NCBI RefSeq assembly: GCF_005405885.1
Contig: NZ_BJFL01000002.1
Location: 124,001-188,000, forward strand
Length of the DNA: 64,000 nt
Origin: Gandjariella thermophila
Lineage (GTDB): Bacteria > Actinomycetota > Actinomycetes > Mycobacteriales > Pseudonocardiaceae
Reading direction: 5' to 3'
The notes beneath the pieces were generated by a model. It was given only the letters and a program-made list of their open reading frames with translations, did no database searches and was not told the DNA's origin. This document shows, in pieces, positions 30,593 to 39,400 of the stretch (position 1 is the stretch's first letter; the number at the start of each line of letters is the position of its first letter). The translations under genes and the position numbers were made by a program.

Positions 30593-30651
30593 GGCCGGGC
30601 CTGGCGGCCCGACGTCGCTGGATCGGCGTCTGCGGCGCGGCGGGCGCTCAC
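30433..30651 (-). CDS. 72-codon repeat ORF coupled between zwf and opcA
   Basis: Not recognised. The GTG start overlaps the zwf stop (GTGA), with GGAGG 5 nt upstream inside the last zwf codons. Its TGA overlaps the opcA GTG (GTGA). Residues about 20-72 consist of three 17-18-residue repeats with the pattern SDR-x3-P-x-PAR-x-R (SDRPVPPWPAR, SDRSALPHPAR, SDRPLLSVPAR). Perfect coupling at both ends supports real translation, but the peptide may matter only for moving ribosomes to opcA. Each repeat carries its own GTG, so internal initiation is also possible. Confidence 0.5.
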   Translation of the reverse strand: MSARRAADADPATSGRQARPSDRPVPPWPARTIRVNTVSDRSALPHPARSRESIVSDRPLLSVPARARESTQ

Positions 30652-32180
30652 GGCCGCCTCCAGTGCCGGCCGGTGCGGGCCATCATCGCGTCAGCCGACT
30701 CCGGACCCCACGTGCCGGAGTGGTACGGCTCGGGCTTGCCGTTGTTCTCCCAGTGCTTGATCACCGGGTCGAGGATCTCCCAGGACTGCTCGACCTCCTC
30801 GTTCACCGGGAACAGCGAGGGCTCGCCGAGCAGCACGTCGAGCAGCAGCCGCTCGTAGGCCTCCGGCGAGGACTCGGTGAACGCGTGCCCGTAGCCGAAG
30901 TCCATGGTGACGTCCCGGACCTCCATCGCGGTGCCCGGGACCTTGGAGCCGAACCGCATGGTCACGCCCTCGTCCGGCTGCACCCGGATCACCAGGGCGT
31001 TCTGCCCCAGCTCGGCGGTGGCGGTGGAGTCGAACGGCAGGTGCGGCGCCCGCTTGAACACCACCGCGATCTCGGTCACCCTGCGGCCCAGCCGCTTGCC
31101 GGTGCGCAGGTAGAACGGCACCCCGGCCCAGCGGCGGGTGTTCACCTCGAGGGTGATCGCGGCGAATGTCTCGGTGATCGAGTCCGCGGCGATGCCCTCC
31201 TCGTCGAGGTAGCCGCGCACCTTCTGGCCGCCCTGCCAGCCGCCCAGGTACTGGCCGCGGGCGGTGGTCTCGTCGAACGGCCCGACCGGGGTGGTCGCGG
31301 ACAGCACCTTGGTCTTCTCGGTGCGCAGCGCCCTCGGGTGGAACGACACCGGCTCCTCCATCGCGGTCAGCGCGAGGAGCTGGAGCAGGTGGTTCTGGAT
31401 CACGTCCCGGGCCGCGCCGATGCCGTCGTAGTAGCCCGCGCGACCGCCGATGCCGATGTCTTCGGCCATGGTGATCTGCACGTGGTCCACGAAGTTCGAG
31501 TTCCAGATCGGCTCGAACAACTGGTTGGCGAAGCGCAGCGCCAGGATGTTCTGCACGGTCTCCTTGCCGAGGTAGTGGTCGATGCGGAACACCGACTCCT
31601 CGGGGAAGACCTCGTTGACGATCTGGTTCAGGCTCTTCGCGCTGGCCAGGTCGTGCCCGAACGGCTTCTCGATGACCACCCGCCGCCACTGGTCCGGGTT
31701 CTGCGCGGACAGCCCGGAGCGGGCCAACTGCTGGCACACCACCGGGAACGCGCCCGGCGGGATGGACAGGTAGAAGGCGTGGTTACCACCGGTGCCGCGG
31801 ACCCGGTCCAGGTCCTCGATGGTGCTCACCAGGTTCTCGAAGGCAGTGTTGTCGTCGAAGCTGCCCTGCACGAACCGGATGCCCTCGGACAGGCTCTGCC
31901 ACACCGACTCGCGGAACGGGGTGCGGGCGTGCTCCCGCACCGCCTCGTACACGATCTTGCCGAAGTCCTCGTCCGCCCAGTCGCGCCGGGCGAAGCCGGT
32001 GAGCGCGAAACCCGGCGGCAGCAGGCCCCGGTTGGCCAGGTCGTAGATGGCGGGCATCAGCTTCTTGCGGGACAGGTCACCGGTGACACCGAAGATCACC
32101 AGGCTGCACGGTCCCGCGATGCGCGGCAGCCGCTTGTCCCGCTCGTCCCGCAGCGGGTTGCGCCATACCTGCGTGGTCAC
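30648..32180 (-). CDS. zwf: glucose-6-phosphate 1-dehydrogenase
   Basis: First enzyme of the oxidative pentose phosphate pathway; 510 residues. FGVTGDLSRKKL (about residue 30) is the coenzyme-binding motif and RIDHYLGKETVQN (about 198) carries the substrate and catalytic His/Lys residues. The GTG start overlaps the stop of a 32-codon ORF by four bases, and its own stop overlaps the start of the 72-codon ORF. OpcA, its assembly partner, is encoded downstream. Confidence 0.97.
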   Translation of the reverse strand: MTTQVWRNPLRDERDKRLPRIAGPCSLVIFGVTGDLSRKKLMPAIYDLANRGLLPPGFALTGFARRDWADEDFGKIVYEAVREHARTPFRESVWQSLSEGIRFVQGSFDDNTAFENLVSTIEDLDRVRGTGGNHAFYLSIPPGAFPVVCQQLARSGLSAQNPDQWRRVVIEKPFGHDLASAKSLNQIVNEVFPEESVFRIDHYLGKETVQNILALRFANQLFEPIWNSNFVDHVQITMAEDIGIGGRAGYYDGIGAARDVIQNHLLQLLALTAMEEPVSFHPRALRTEKTKVLSATTPVGPFDETTARGQYLGGWQGGQKVRGYLDEEGIAADSITETFAAITLEVNTRRWAGVPFYLRTGKRLGRRVTEIAVVFKRAPHLPFDSTATAELGQNALVIRVQPDEGVTMRFGSKVPGTAMEVRDVTMDFGYGHAFTESSPEAYERLLLDVLLGEPSLFPVNEEVEQSWEILDPVIKHWENNGKPEPYHSGTWGPESADAMMARTGRHWRRP

Positions 32181-32275
32181 GGGGTTTCCCCCTTCTCCGC
32201 GAGTTCGAGCGCGACCGCCATCGGGTCGGGAAGTGCCGCGGTGTCGTCGGGGGTGCCACGACTGGGCACGGTCAT
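32177..32275 (-). CDS. 32-residue ORF coupled to zwf
   Basis: Small ORF starting MTVPSRGTPDD and ending ELAEKGETP. The ATG has GAGGAG 5 nt upstream (minus strand over 32281-32286). The TGA overlaps the zwf GTG (GTGA). No family is recognised. It occupies most of the pgi-zwf gap. It may be a real small protein or a coupling leader that sets zwf translation. Confidence 0.5.
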   Translation of the reverse strand: MTVPSRGTPDDTAALPDPMAVALELAEKGETP

Positions 32276-32307
32276 GGAAACTCCTCGTCGCTTGTGGCTT
32301 TCGATGC

Positions 32308-33201
32308 TCAGGAAAGCTCCTGCACCGCCTTCACGAGGTGAGCGAGCCCGGCCAGCCGGTCGGTGAGGTGCACCCGCAGCACCGGTCGGCCGCGGCCGGC
32401 GCCGCAACCACCGGTGTCGGCGAACACCACCTTGTCCGCGCCCTCCGCGTGTGCCGCGGCGAGCGCGGCGGCCAGCCGCAGCGCCGGGTTGCTCGGGCTG
32501 TCCTCGGCCAGGTCGCCGGCCACCGCGGCCGCCTCGTCCAGCAGGGCGGCCGCGTCCGCGCCGGCCAGCCCGGCGGGCACCAGCCCGAACGCGGCGAGCG
32601 CCGAGTACCGGCCCCCGGCGTGCGGGTCGGCCAGGAACACCCGGCGGTACCCGGCCTCGCGGGCGGTCGCCTCCAGCGGCGAGCCGGGGTCGGTGACCAC
32701 CACGATCCGGCTGGCCGGGTCGACGCCGGCCGCGGCGAAGGCCCGCTCGAAGATCCGCCGGTGGCTGTCGGTCTCCACGGTCGACCCGGACTTGGACGAC
32801 ACCACCAGTACGGTGCGGGTCAGGTCACCGGCCAGCGCGTCGGCCACCTGACCGGGATCGGTGGTGTCCAGCACCACCAGCGGCGCACCCGCGGTGGCGC
32901 AGATCACCTCGGGGGCCAGGGCGGAACCACCCATGCCGGCCAGCACGACCCGGTCGACGCCGTCCGCGGCCAGTTCCGCGCGCAGCGCCTCGATCTCCGC
33001 GAACAGCGGCCGGGACGTCTTGTGCAGGGTGGTCCAGGACAACCGGATGCCGGCCTCGTCCCGGGCGGGCGGACCCCACAGCGTGGGGTCCGCCGCCGCC
33101 AGCCGGGTGGCCACCCGGTCGGCGACCAGGGCGTCGACCAGCGGCGCTGCCTCGGCGTCCAGCCGAGAACTGGCGATGTCGACGGTCGCCTTCAGGGCCA
33201 T
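32308..33201 (-). pseudogene. pgi: internally deleted glucose-6-phosphate isomerase
   Basis: The 297-codon frame matches the N-terminal half of long actinobacterial Pgi: VVLAGMGGSALAPEVI, SSKSGSTVETDSHRR and FLADPHAGGRYSALAAFGL in the first SIS domain. After VVFADTG it jumps (GCGAGRGRP) directly to what looks like the extreme C-terminus, PVLRVHLTDRLAGLAHL. Full-length relatives have about 540-550 residues, so roughly 250 are missing, including most of the second SIS domain and the catalytic residues near the C-terminal half. The frame is intact and the start (ATG 33201) is 4 nt from the tal stop. Assembly collapse is an alternative to a real deletion. Confidence 0.75.
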
Positions 33202-33205
33202 CCAG

Positions 33206-34324
33206 TCAGCCCTTCGCCTGGTCCAGTGCGGTGCGGACGGTGTCGAGCAGCTCGTCCCAGGACTTGACGAACTTGTCAACGCCCTCGTCCTCCAGCACGC
33301 GGAACACGTCCGGCACGTCCACGCCGACCCGGGTCAGCCCGTCGAAGACCTGCTGGGCCTCGCCGGCGCGGCCGATGACCGTGTCGCCCTCGATCCGGGC
33401 GTGGTCCTCCACGGCCAGGATGGTCTTCTCCGGCATGGTGTTCACCACGTCCCGGGCGACCAGCTGGTCGACGTAGCGGGTGTCGGAGTACTCCGGGTTC
33501 TTCACCCCGGTGGACGCCCACAGCGGCCGCTGCGGGTTCGCCCCGGCCTCGGCCAGCTTCCGCCACCGCTCGGAGCCGAACACCTCCTGGTAGGCGGCGT
33601 AGGCCAGGCGGGCGTTGGCGATCGCCGCCTCGCCGCGCAGCGCGAGCGCCTCATCGGTGCCGATCGCCGTCAGCCGCTTGTCCACCTCGGTGTCCACCCG
33701 GGACACGAAGAACGAGGCCACCGAGTGGATCTCGGCGAGGTTGTGGCCGTTTTCGCTGGCCTGCTCCAGGCCGGCCAGGTAGGCGTCCATCACCGCGCGG
33801 TACCGCTCCACCGAGAAGATCAGCGTGACGTTCACGCTGACACCCTCGGCGATGGCGCGGGTGATCGCCGGCAGGCCCGCCACCGTGGCCGGAATCTTGA
33901 TCAGCAGGTTCGGCCGGTCCACCGTCTTCCACAGGTCCAGCGCCTCGGCCACGGTGCGCTCGGTCTCGTGCGCCAGCCGGGGATCGACCTCGATGGACAC
34001 CCGGCCGTCCAGGTGGTTGGTGCGCTCGTAGATGTCCCGGAACAGGTCGCAGCCGTTGCGGATGTCGGTCGTGGTGACCTCGCGCACCGCGGCGTCCACC
34101 GACGCGCCCCGCGCGGCCAGCTCACGCAACTGGTCGGTGTAGGACTCCCCGTGCGCCAGCGCCGCGGCGAAGATCGTCGGGTTGCTGGTCACGCCGACGA
34201 CGTGCTTGTCCCGGACCAGTTCGGCGAGGTTGCCGGAGTTCAGCCGCTGCCGGGAGATGTCGTCCAGCCAGATCGACACGCCGGCATCGGACAGCGCGGC
34301 GAGCGGGTTGTGCTGCGTCGTCAC
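33206..34324 (-). CDS. tal: transaldolase
   Basis: Transfers a dihydroxyacetone unit between sugar phosphates; 372 residues, the long actinobacterial type. GVTSNPTIF lies near residue 44 and LLIKIPAT near 140 carries the Schiff-base Lys. [12 protein letters not shown] and [13 protein letters not shown] are also typical. The GTG start overlaps the tkt stop by four bases. A pgi remnant follows. Confidence 0.96.
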   Translation of the reverse strand: MTTQHNPLAALSDAGVSIWLDDISRQRLNSGNLAELVRDKHVVGVTSNPTIFAAALAHGESYTDQLRELAARGASVDAAVREVTTTDIRNGCDLFRDIYERTNHLDGRVSIEVDPRLAHETERTVAEALDLWKTVDRPNLLIKIPATVAGLPAITRAIAEGVSVNVTLIFSVERYRAVMDAYLAGLEQASENGHNLAEIHSVASFFVSRVDTEVDKRLTAIGTDEALALRGEAAIANARLAYAAYQEVFGSERWRKLAEAGANPQRPLWASTGVKNPEYSDTRYVDQLVARDVVNTMPEKTILAVEDHARIEGDTVIGRAGEAQQVFDGLTRVGVDVPDVFRVLEDEGVDKFVKSWDELLDTVRTALDQAKG

Positions 34325-36420
34325 TTGGATCCCTCCAGACGGGACAGGCTGCGCCGGGCCGCGTCCGCAACGGCCTCGGCGGTGAAGCCGAACTCGCGGA
34401 ACAGAGTCTTGTAGTCCGCGGAGGCGCCGAAGTGTTCAATCGAGACGATCTCGCCGGCGTCGCCCACGAACCGGTGCCAGGGCTGCGCGATGCCCGCCTC
34501 GACGGCCACCCGCGCCCGCACCGACGGCGGGATCACCCGCTGCCGGTAGGCCTCGTCCTGCGCGTCGAACCACTCCATGCACGGCATCGAGACCACACGC
34601 GTGGCAACGCCCTCGGCCTCGAGAACCTTCCTGGCCTCGACCGCGTACTGCACCTCGGACCCGGTGGCGACGATCACCACCTCCGGCTGCCCGTTGGTGG
34701 CGTCCTGCAGCACGTAGCCGCCGCGGGCGACGCCGTCCGCGTCGGTGCCCTCCAGCACCGGCACGCCCTGCCGGGTAAGCGCGAGACCGGCCGGACCGTC
34801 CGGGGACTGCAGGATCGCCTTCCACGCCGCGGCGGTCTCGTTCGCGTCGGCCGGGCGGACCATGGCCAGCCCGGGGATGGCGCGCAGCGTGGCGAGGTGC
34901 TCGATCGGCTGGTGGGTCGGGCCGTCCTCGCCCAGGCCGATCGAGTCGTGCGTCCACACATAGACCACGGGTACCCGCATCAGCGCGGCGAGCCGCACCG
35001 CCGGCCGCATGTAGTCGCTGAAGACGAGGAACGTGCCGCCGTAGGGGCGGGTCGGGCCGTGCAGCACGATGCCGTTGAGGATCGAGCCCATGGCGTGCTC
35101 GCGCACACCGAAGTGCAGGGTGCGGCCGTACGGGTTGGCCGCCCACATCGTGGTGGAGATGTCGGTCGGGCCGAACGAGGCCGCGCCCTTGATGGTGGTG
35201 TTGTTGCTCTCCGCCAGGTCGGCCGAGCCGCCCCACAGCTCCGGCAGCACCTCGCCGACCGCGGCGAGCACCTCACCGGACGCCTTGCGGGTGGCCACGT
35301 CCTTGGACCCGGGCTCCCAGGTCGGCAGCTTCTCCGCCCAGCCGTCCGGCAACTCGTAGCGGGACGTCCGGTCCAGCAGCGCCTTGTGCTCCGGGTTGGC
35401 CTGCGCCCACGCGTCGAAGGCCCGCTGCCACTCCTCGTGCGCCGCCCTCCCTCGCTCGGCGACCTTGCGGGTGTGCGCCAGCACCTCGGGCTCCACCTGG
35501 AAGCGCTGGTCCGGATCGAAGCCGAGGATCCGCTTCACCTCGGCGACCTCGTCCTCGCCGAGCGCGGCGCCGTGCGCCTTGCCGGTGTTCATCTTGTTCG
35601 GCGCCGGGTAGCCGATCACCGTGCGCAGCACGATCAGCGAGGGCCGCGTCGTCTCGGCCTTGGCCGCCTCGATCGCGGCGAGGAAGTCCCTGACGTTCTC
35701 CCCGCCCTCGACGTACTGCACGTGCCAGCCGTAGGCCTCGTACCGCTTGGCGGTGTCCTCGGACAGCGCGATACCGGTGTCGTCCTCGATGGAGATCTTG
35801 TTGTCGTCGTAGATCACCACCAGGTTGCCCAGCCGCTGGTGGCCGGCCAGCGACGACGCCTCCGAGGTGACCCCCTCCTCGATGTCGCCGTCCGAGGCGA
35901 TCACGTAGATGAAGTGGTCGAACGGGCTCTCGCCCGGCGCGGCGTCCGGGTCGAACAGGCCGCGCTCGTAGCGGGCCGCCATCGCCATGCCCACCGCGTT
36001 GGCCAGACCCTGGCCGAGCGGACCGGTGGTGGTCTCCACGCCGGGGGTGTGGCCGTACTCGGGGTGGCCCGGCGTCTTGGAGCCCCAGGTGCGCAGCGCC
36101 TTGATGTCCTCCAGCTCCAACCCGTAGCCGGACAGGTAGAGCTGGAGGTAGAGGGTCAGGCTGGAGTGGCCCGCGGACAGCACGAACCGGTCCCGGCCGA
36201 TCCAGTCCGGGTCGGCCGGGTCGTGCCGCATGACCCGCTGGTAGAGCGCGTAGGCGACGGGCGCCAGGCTCATCGCCGTGCCGGGGTGGCCGCTGCCCAC
36301 CTTCTGCACGGCGTCCGCGGCGAGCACCCGGATCGTGTCGACCGCGCGCTTGTCCAGCTCGGTCCAGTCGTCGGGCACGTTGGGTTGCGTCAGTCGGGTG
36401 AGGTCGTCGGTGACGGACAC
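34321..36420 (-). CDS. tkt: transketolase
   Basis: Thiamine-diphosphate enzyme of the pentose phosphate pathway; 699 residues. [13 protein letters not shown] near residue 35, the ThDP motif [13 protein letters not shown] to [10 protein letters not shown] (about 160-195), the pyrimidine-domain stretch [20 protein letters not shown] (about 475) and a C-terminal domain are all present. GTG 36420 (SVTDDLTRL) is preferred; GTG 36435 is in frame, but both lack a strong ribosome-binding site. First gene of the minus-strand pentose-phosphate operon. Confidence 0.95.
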   Translation of the reverse strand: MSVTDDLTRLTQPNVPDDWTELDKRAVDTIRVLAADAVQKVGSGHPGTAMSLAPVAYALYQRVMRHDPADPDWIGRDRFVLSAGHSSLTLYLQLYLSGYGLELEDIKALRTWGSKTPGHPEYGHTPGVETTTGPLGQGLANAVGMAMAARYERGLFDPDAAPGESPFDHFIYVIASDGDIEEGVTSEASSLAGHQRLGNLVVIYDDNKISIEDDTGIALSEDTAKRYEAYGWHVQYVEGGENVRDFLAAIEAAKAETTRPSLIVLRTVIGYPAPNKMNTGKAHGAALGEDEVAEVKRILGFDPDQRFQVEPEVLAHTRKVAERGRAAHEEWQRAFDAWAQANPEHKALLDRTSRYELPDGWAEKLPTWEPGSKDVATRKASGEVLAAVGEVLPELWGGSADLAESNNTTIKGAASFGPTDISTTMWAANPYGRTLHFGVREHAMGSILNGIVLHGPTRPYGGTFLVFSDYMRPAVRLAALMRVPVVYVWTHDSIGLGEDGPTHQPIEHLATLRAIPGLAMVRPADANETAAAWKAILQSPDGPAGLALTRQGVPVLEGTDADGVARGGYVLQDATNGQPEVVIVATGSEVQYAVEARKVLEAEGVATRVVSMPCMEWFDAQDEAYRQRVIPPSVRARVAVEAGIAQPWHRFVGDAGEIVSIEHFGASADYKTLFREFGFTAEAVADAARRSLSRLEGSK

Positions 36421-36709
36421 GGACTCGAGCTCCACTCTGGTCGTCGGTTGTGCGTTGTGTGGCCGGACGGTCAGCGTCGGGCACGACGTTCTCAATCGAT
36501 CCGGAAACAGTGTGCCCCACCGGCCCGTCCCGCGTGGTCTCCCTCGTGCGCGCGCCAGCCTAGTCGGCGCGCCGGAGAAGGTGTGGCCTCGGCTGATCGA
36601 CCCCCTGCGACGGGTGGGCGGCGTCACGCGTCTAGCATCGAGAAGGCCCGGTGTCCAGGGTTCCCAGACCCGGGCGGGAACGAATCCGACTCCGGAGTTG
36701 AGGAGCGAA
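36421..36709. other. tkt-ctaB divergent intergenic region
   Basis: About 290 bp, 320 bp counting the ctaB leader ORF. It must contain the promoters of the pentose-phosphate operon and of ctaB. A TAGCAT box at 36633-36638 is a candidate -10 for ctaB. For tkt no convincing pair is seen; an AT-richer patch at 36491-36515 (TCTCAATCGATCC, AAACAG) is the likeliest location. No gene is supported. Confidence 0.5.
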
Positions 36710-36745
36710 ATGTCGCCGGTGACCGCTGCGCGGTGCGAGCCGTGA
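36710..36745 (+). CDS. 11-residue leader ORF coupled to ctaB
   Basis: ATG 36710 is preceded by GAGGAG (36700-36705), the best ribosome-binding site in the region. The ORF ([11 protein letters not shown]) ends in a TGA that overlaps the ctaB GTG at 36742 (GTGA). ctaB itself has no good ribosome-binding site, so it is probably translated by coupling to this leader. Confidence 0.42.
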   Translation: MSPVTAARCEP

Positions 36746-37674
36746 GCACCACCGTCGACCGTGCCACACCCTCGACGCGTCGCCGTCGTGACGTGCTACG
36801 GGCCTATGTCGCGCTGACCAAGCCGCGGATCATCGAGCTGCTGCTGGTGACCACGGTGCCGGCCATGCTGCTGGCCCAGCGCGGCATTCCGTCGCCGTGG
36901 CTGGTGCTGGCCACGATGGTCGGCGGAACGATGGCCGCGGGCAGCGCCAACGCGCTGAACTGCGTGGCCGACGCCGACATCGACGCGGTGATGAAGCGCA
37001 CCAAGCGGCGGCCGCTGGCCCGGCACGAGGTGCCGACCCGCAACGCGCTGGTGTTCGGCCTGGCACTGGGCGCCGCGTCGTTCGGCTGGCTGTGGCTGAC
37101 CACGAACCTGCTGGCCGCGCTGCTGTCCGTGGGCGCGATCCTCTTCTACGTCCTCGTCTACACGATGCTGCTCAAGCGGCGCACCGCCCAGAACATCGTG
37201 TGGGGCGGCGCCGCGGGCTGCATGCCGGTGGTGATCGGCTGGGCCGCGGTGAAGGGCACGATCGGCTGGCCGGCGCTGGTGATGTTCGGGGTGATCTTCT
37301 TCTGGACCCCGCCGCACTTCTGGGCGCTGGCCATGCGCTTCCGCGACGACTACGAGCGGGCCGGGGTGCCCATGTTGCCGGTGATCGCCACGCCGCAGCA
37401 GGTGTCCCGGCAGATCGTCGTGTACTCGTGGGTGATGGTGGCCTGGACGCTGCTGCTCGCTCCGGCGACGAGCTGGCTGTACGCGGGGCTCGCGGTGCTG
37501 GCGGGGGCGTGGTTCCTGGCCATGGCGCACCGGCTGCACGCGGCGGTGCGCCGCGGCGAGCACGGCAACCCGATGCGCCTGTTCCACCTGTCCAACTCCT
37601 ACCTGACCGCGGTGTTCGTCGCGCTGGCCGTGGACTCGGTGATCGGCTGGCCGGTGATCGGCTTGCCGTTCTAG
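36742..37674 (+). CDS. ctaB: protohaem IX farnesyltransferase (haem O synthase)
   Basis: UbiA-family membrane prenyltransferase that makes haem O for cytochrome aa3; 310 residues, about eight to nine membrane helices. Asp-rich motifs are N-x2-D-x3-D ([12 protein letters not shown], about residue 72) and the second loop near [10 protein letters not shown] (about 200). [17 protein letters not shown] at the start is diagnostic. The start GTG 36742 overlaps the leader ORF stop. CtaA, encoded on the other strand at 44 kb, converts the product to haem A. Confidence 0.95.
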   Translation: MSTTVDRATPSTRRRRDVLRAYVALTKPRIIELLLVTTVPAMLLAQRGIPSPWLVLATMVGGTMAAGSANALNCVADADIDAVMKRTKRRPLARHEVPTRNALVFGLALGAASFGWLWLTTNLLAALLSVGAILFYVLVYTMLLKRRTAQNIVWGGAAGCMPVVIGWAAVKGTIGWPALVMFGVIFFWTPPHFWALAMRFRDDYERAGVPMLPVIATPQQVSRQIVVYSWVMVAWTLLLAPATSWLYAGLAVLAGAWFLAMAHRLHAAVRRGEHGNPMRLFHLSNSYLTAVFVALAVDSVIGWPVIGLPF

Positions 37675-37714
37675 GTCGCACCGGGTGTGACGCAGGCCGA
37701 TCCCGGCTCATCCG

Positions 37715-37720
37715 TAGGCT
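37715..37720 (+). promoter_or_regulatory. -10 box of the FKBP gene (leaderless)
   Basis: TAGGCT ends 8 nt before ATG 37729. Confidence 0.5.
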
Positions 37721-37728
37721 CAGCGACC

Positions 37729-38286
37729 ATGCGCATACCGGTAAGAGTCGCGTTCCTGACCGCGGCCGTCGCGCTGGCCGTGTCCACCGCGGCCTGCAGC
37801 AACAGTGAGCGGGACGCCCCCGCCTCGGCATCGACCCAGTCGGCCCCGGTCGTCCCCGCCGGCGGCCGGCAGTGCACCGTGGACGACATCACGGTGTCCG
37901 GGCCGGTGGGTCAGAAGCCGACCATCAACATCCCCGCCGACTGCTCGCCACCGAGCCAGCTGGTGGAGAAGGACCTGGCCGGCGGCACCGGCCCGGCGGT
38001 GAAGCCGGGTGACCACGTCGAGGTCAACTACGACCTGGTCAGCTGGTCGGACCGGACCGAGCAGGACTCCTCGTGGCAGGGTGGTACGGCGAAACCGCTG
38101 TCCGTCGACAACATCGGCCAGGCCAAGCTGATCGCGGGCTGGAACGAGGGCCTGATCGGCGCCAAGCAGGGCGGCCGGCGGCTGCTGGTGGTGCCGCCGG
38201 GCAAGGGCTACCCGAACGGCAGCGGCCCGATCAAGCCGGGGGAGACGCTGGTCTTCGTGATCGACGTGGTGAAGACCGGCAGGTGA
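37729..38286 (+). CDS. FKBP-type peptidyl-prolyl isomerase lipoprotein
   Basis: 185 residues. A signal peptide with lipobox STAAC (Cys23) predicts membrane anchoring outside the cell. The C-terminal half is an FKBP domain: HVEVNYDLVSW, QDSSWQGGT, LIAGWNEGLIGAKQGGRRL and VPPGKGYPNGSGPIKPGETL. A linker region (about residues 24-85) has two further cysteines. It probably assists folding of exported proteins. A strong hairpin follows. Confidence 0.9.
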   Translation: MRIPVRVAFLTAAVALAVSTAACSNSERDAPASASTQSAPVVPAGGRQCTVDDITVSGPVGQKPTINIPADCSPPSQLVEKDLAGGTGPAVKPGDHVEVNYDLVSWSDRTEQDSSWQGGTAKPLSVDNIGQAKLIAGWNEGLIGAKQGGRRLLVVPPGKGYPNGSGPIKPGETLVFVIDVVKTGR

Positions 38287-38292
38287 CGTCGC

Positions 38293-38340
38293 CGGCCCCG
38301 GGACGCGCCAGGTGACGGCGGGTGGCGCATCCCGGGGCCG
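38293..38340. terminator. bidirectional terminator between the FKBP gene and qor
   Basis: CGGCCCCGGGA (38293-38303) pairs with TCCCGGGGCCG (38330-38340). After one mismatch GCGCCA pairs with TGGCGC, leaving a 12-nt loop. It serves two convergent genes. Confidence 0.72.
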
Positions 38341-38348
38341 ACACGCGG

Positions 38349-39323
38349 TCAGCGGGGCAGCAGCACGAGTTTCCCGGTGGTGCGGCGGGCCTGCAGGTCC
38401 TCGTGCGCGCGGGCGGCTTCGACGAGCGGGTAGCGGCCGCCGATCCGGATGGTCAGCTGGTTCCGGGTGATCGCGTCGAACACCTCACCCGCCCGCCAGG
38501 TCAGCTCCTCCCGGGTCGCGGTGTAGTGGCCCAGCGAGGGTCGCGTGACGAACAGCGACCCGGCCGTGTTCAGCCGCTGCAGGTCGAAGGGCGGCACCGG
38601 GCCGCTGGACGCGCCGAACAGCGCGAGCAGGCCGCGCGGTCGCAGGCTGGCCAGGCTCGCGTCGAAGGTGCTGGCCCCGACGCCGTCGTAGACCACCGCG
38701 ACGCCCTCGCCGCCGGTGAGCCGGCGCACCTCGGCCGCCAGGTCCGCCACCTCGGTGTAGCGGATGATCTCGTCCGCACCAGCCTGCCTGGCCAGCTTCT
38801 CCTTCTCCTCGGTGGACACCGTGCCGATCACCCGGGCACCCTTCGCGCTGGCCATCTGGGTGAGCAGCAGGCCCATCCCGCCGGCCGCGGCGTGCACCAG
38901 CACCGCCTCGCCCTCCCGCACCGCGTGCGTGGAGTTGACCAGGTAGTGCGCGGTCATGCCCTGCAGCAGCGCGCCGCCGGCCACCTCGTCGTCCACCCCG
39001 ACCGGGACCGCCACCGCCCGCTCGGCCGGCACCACGGCACGTTCCGCGTAGGAACCCAGGACGGACGCCCACGCCACCCGGTCGCCAACGGAGAACTCCC
39101 GCACCCCCTCGCCGACCTCGCGGACCGTGCCGGCGCCCTCCGAACCCAGGACGAACGGCAGCGGGATCGGGTAGACGCCGCTGCGCTGGTAGGTGTCGAT
39201 GTAGTTCACGCCGGCGGCGGCCACGTCCACGAGCAGTTCCCCGGGGCCCGGCCGGGGATCATCGACCTCGCTCGCCTCCAGCACCTCCGGCCCGCCGTTG
39301 CTCCGCACCCGGATCGCGCGCAT
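38349..39323 (-). CDS. qor: NADPH:quinone oxidoreductase (zeta-crystallin type)
   Basis: 324-residue member of the medium-chain dehydrogenase/reductase superfamily. GVNYIDTYQRSGVYP (about 38) and LVHAAAGGMGLLLTQMA (about 141, cofactor-binding glycine motif) are typical of Qor. No zinc-ligand cysteines are present, as expected. It occupies the same relative position as qor (Rv1454c) in M. tuberculosis. Ends facing the FKBP gene. Confidence 0.9.
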   Translation of the reverse strand: MRAIRVRSNGGPEVLEASEVDDPRPGPGELLVDVAAAGVNYIDTYQRSGVYPIPLPFVLGSEGAGTVREVGEGVREFSVGDRVAWASVLGSYAERAVVPAERAVAVPVGVDDEVAGGALLQGMTAHYLVNSTHAVREGEAVLVHAAAGGMGLLLTQMASAKGARVIGTVSTEEKEKLARQAGADEIIRYTEVADLAAEVRRLTGGEGVAVVYDGVGASTFDASLASLRPRGLLALFGASSGPVPPFDLQRLNTAGSLFVTRPSLGHYTATREELTWRAGEVFDAITRNQLTIRIGGRYPLVEAARAHEDLQARRTTGKLVLLPR

Positions 39324-39400
39324 GCCTTCCTCCTCCCAAGCGGCTCAACACCCCGGCCAACATCCGGCCGCCGCGACCGTGTTCCCCAGTGACCGGAACC

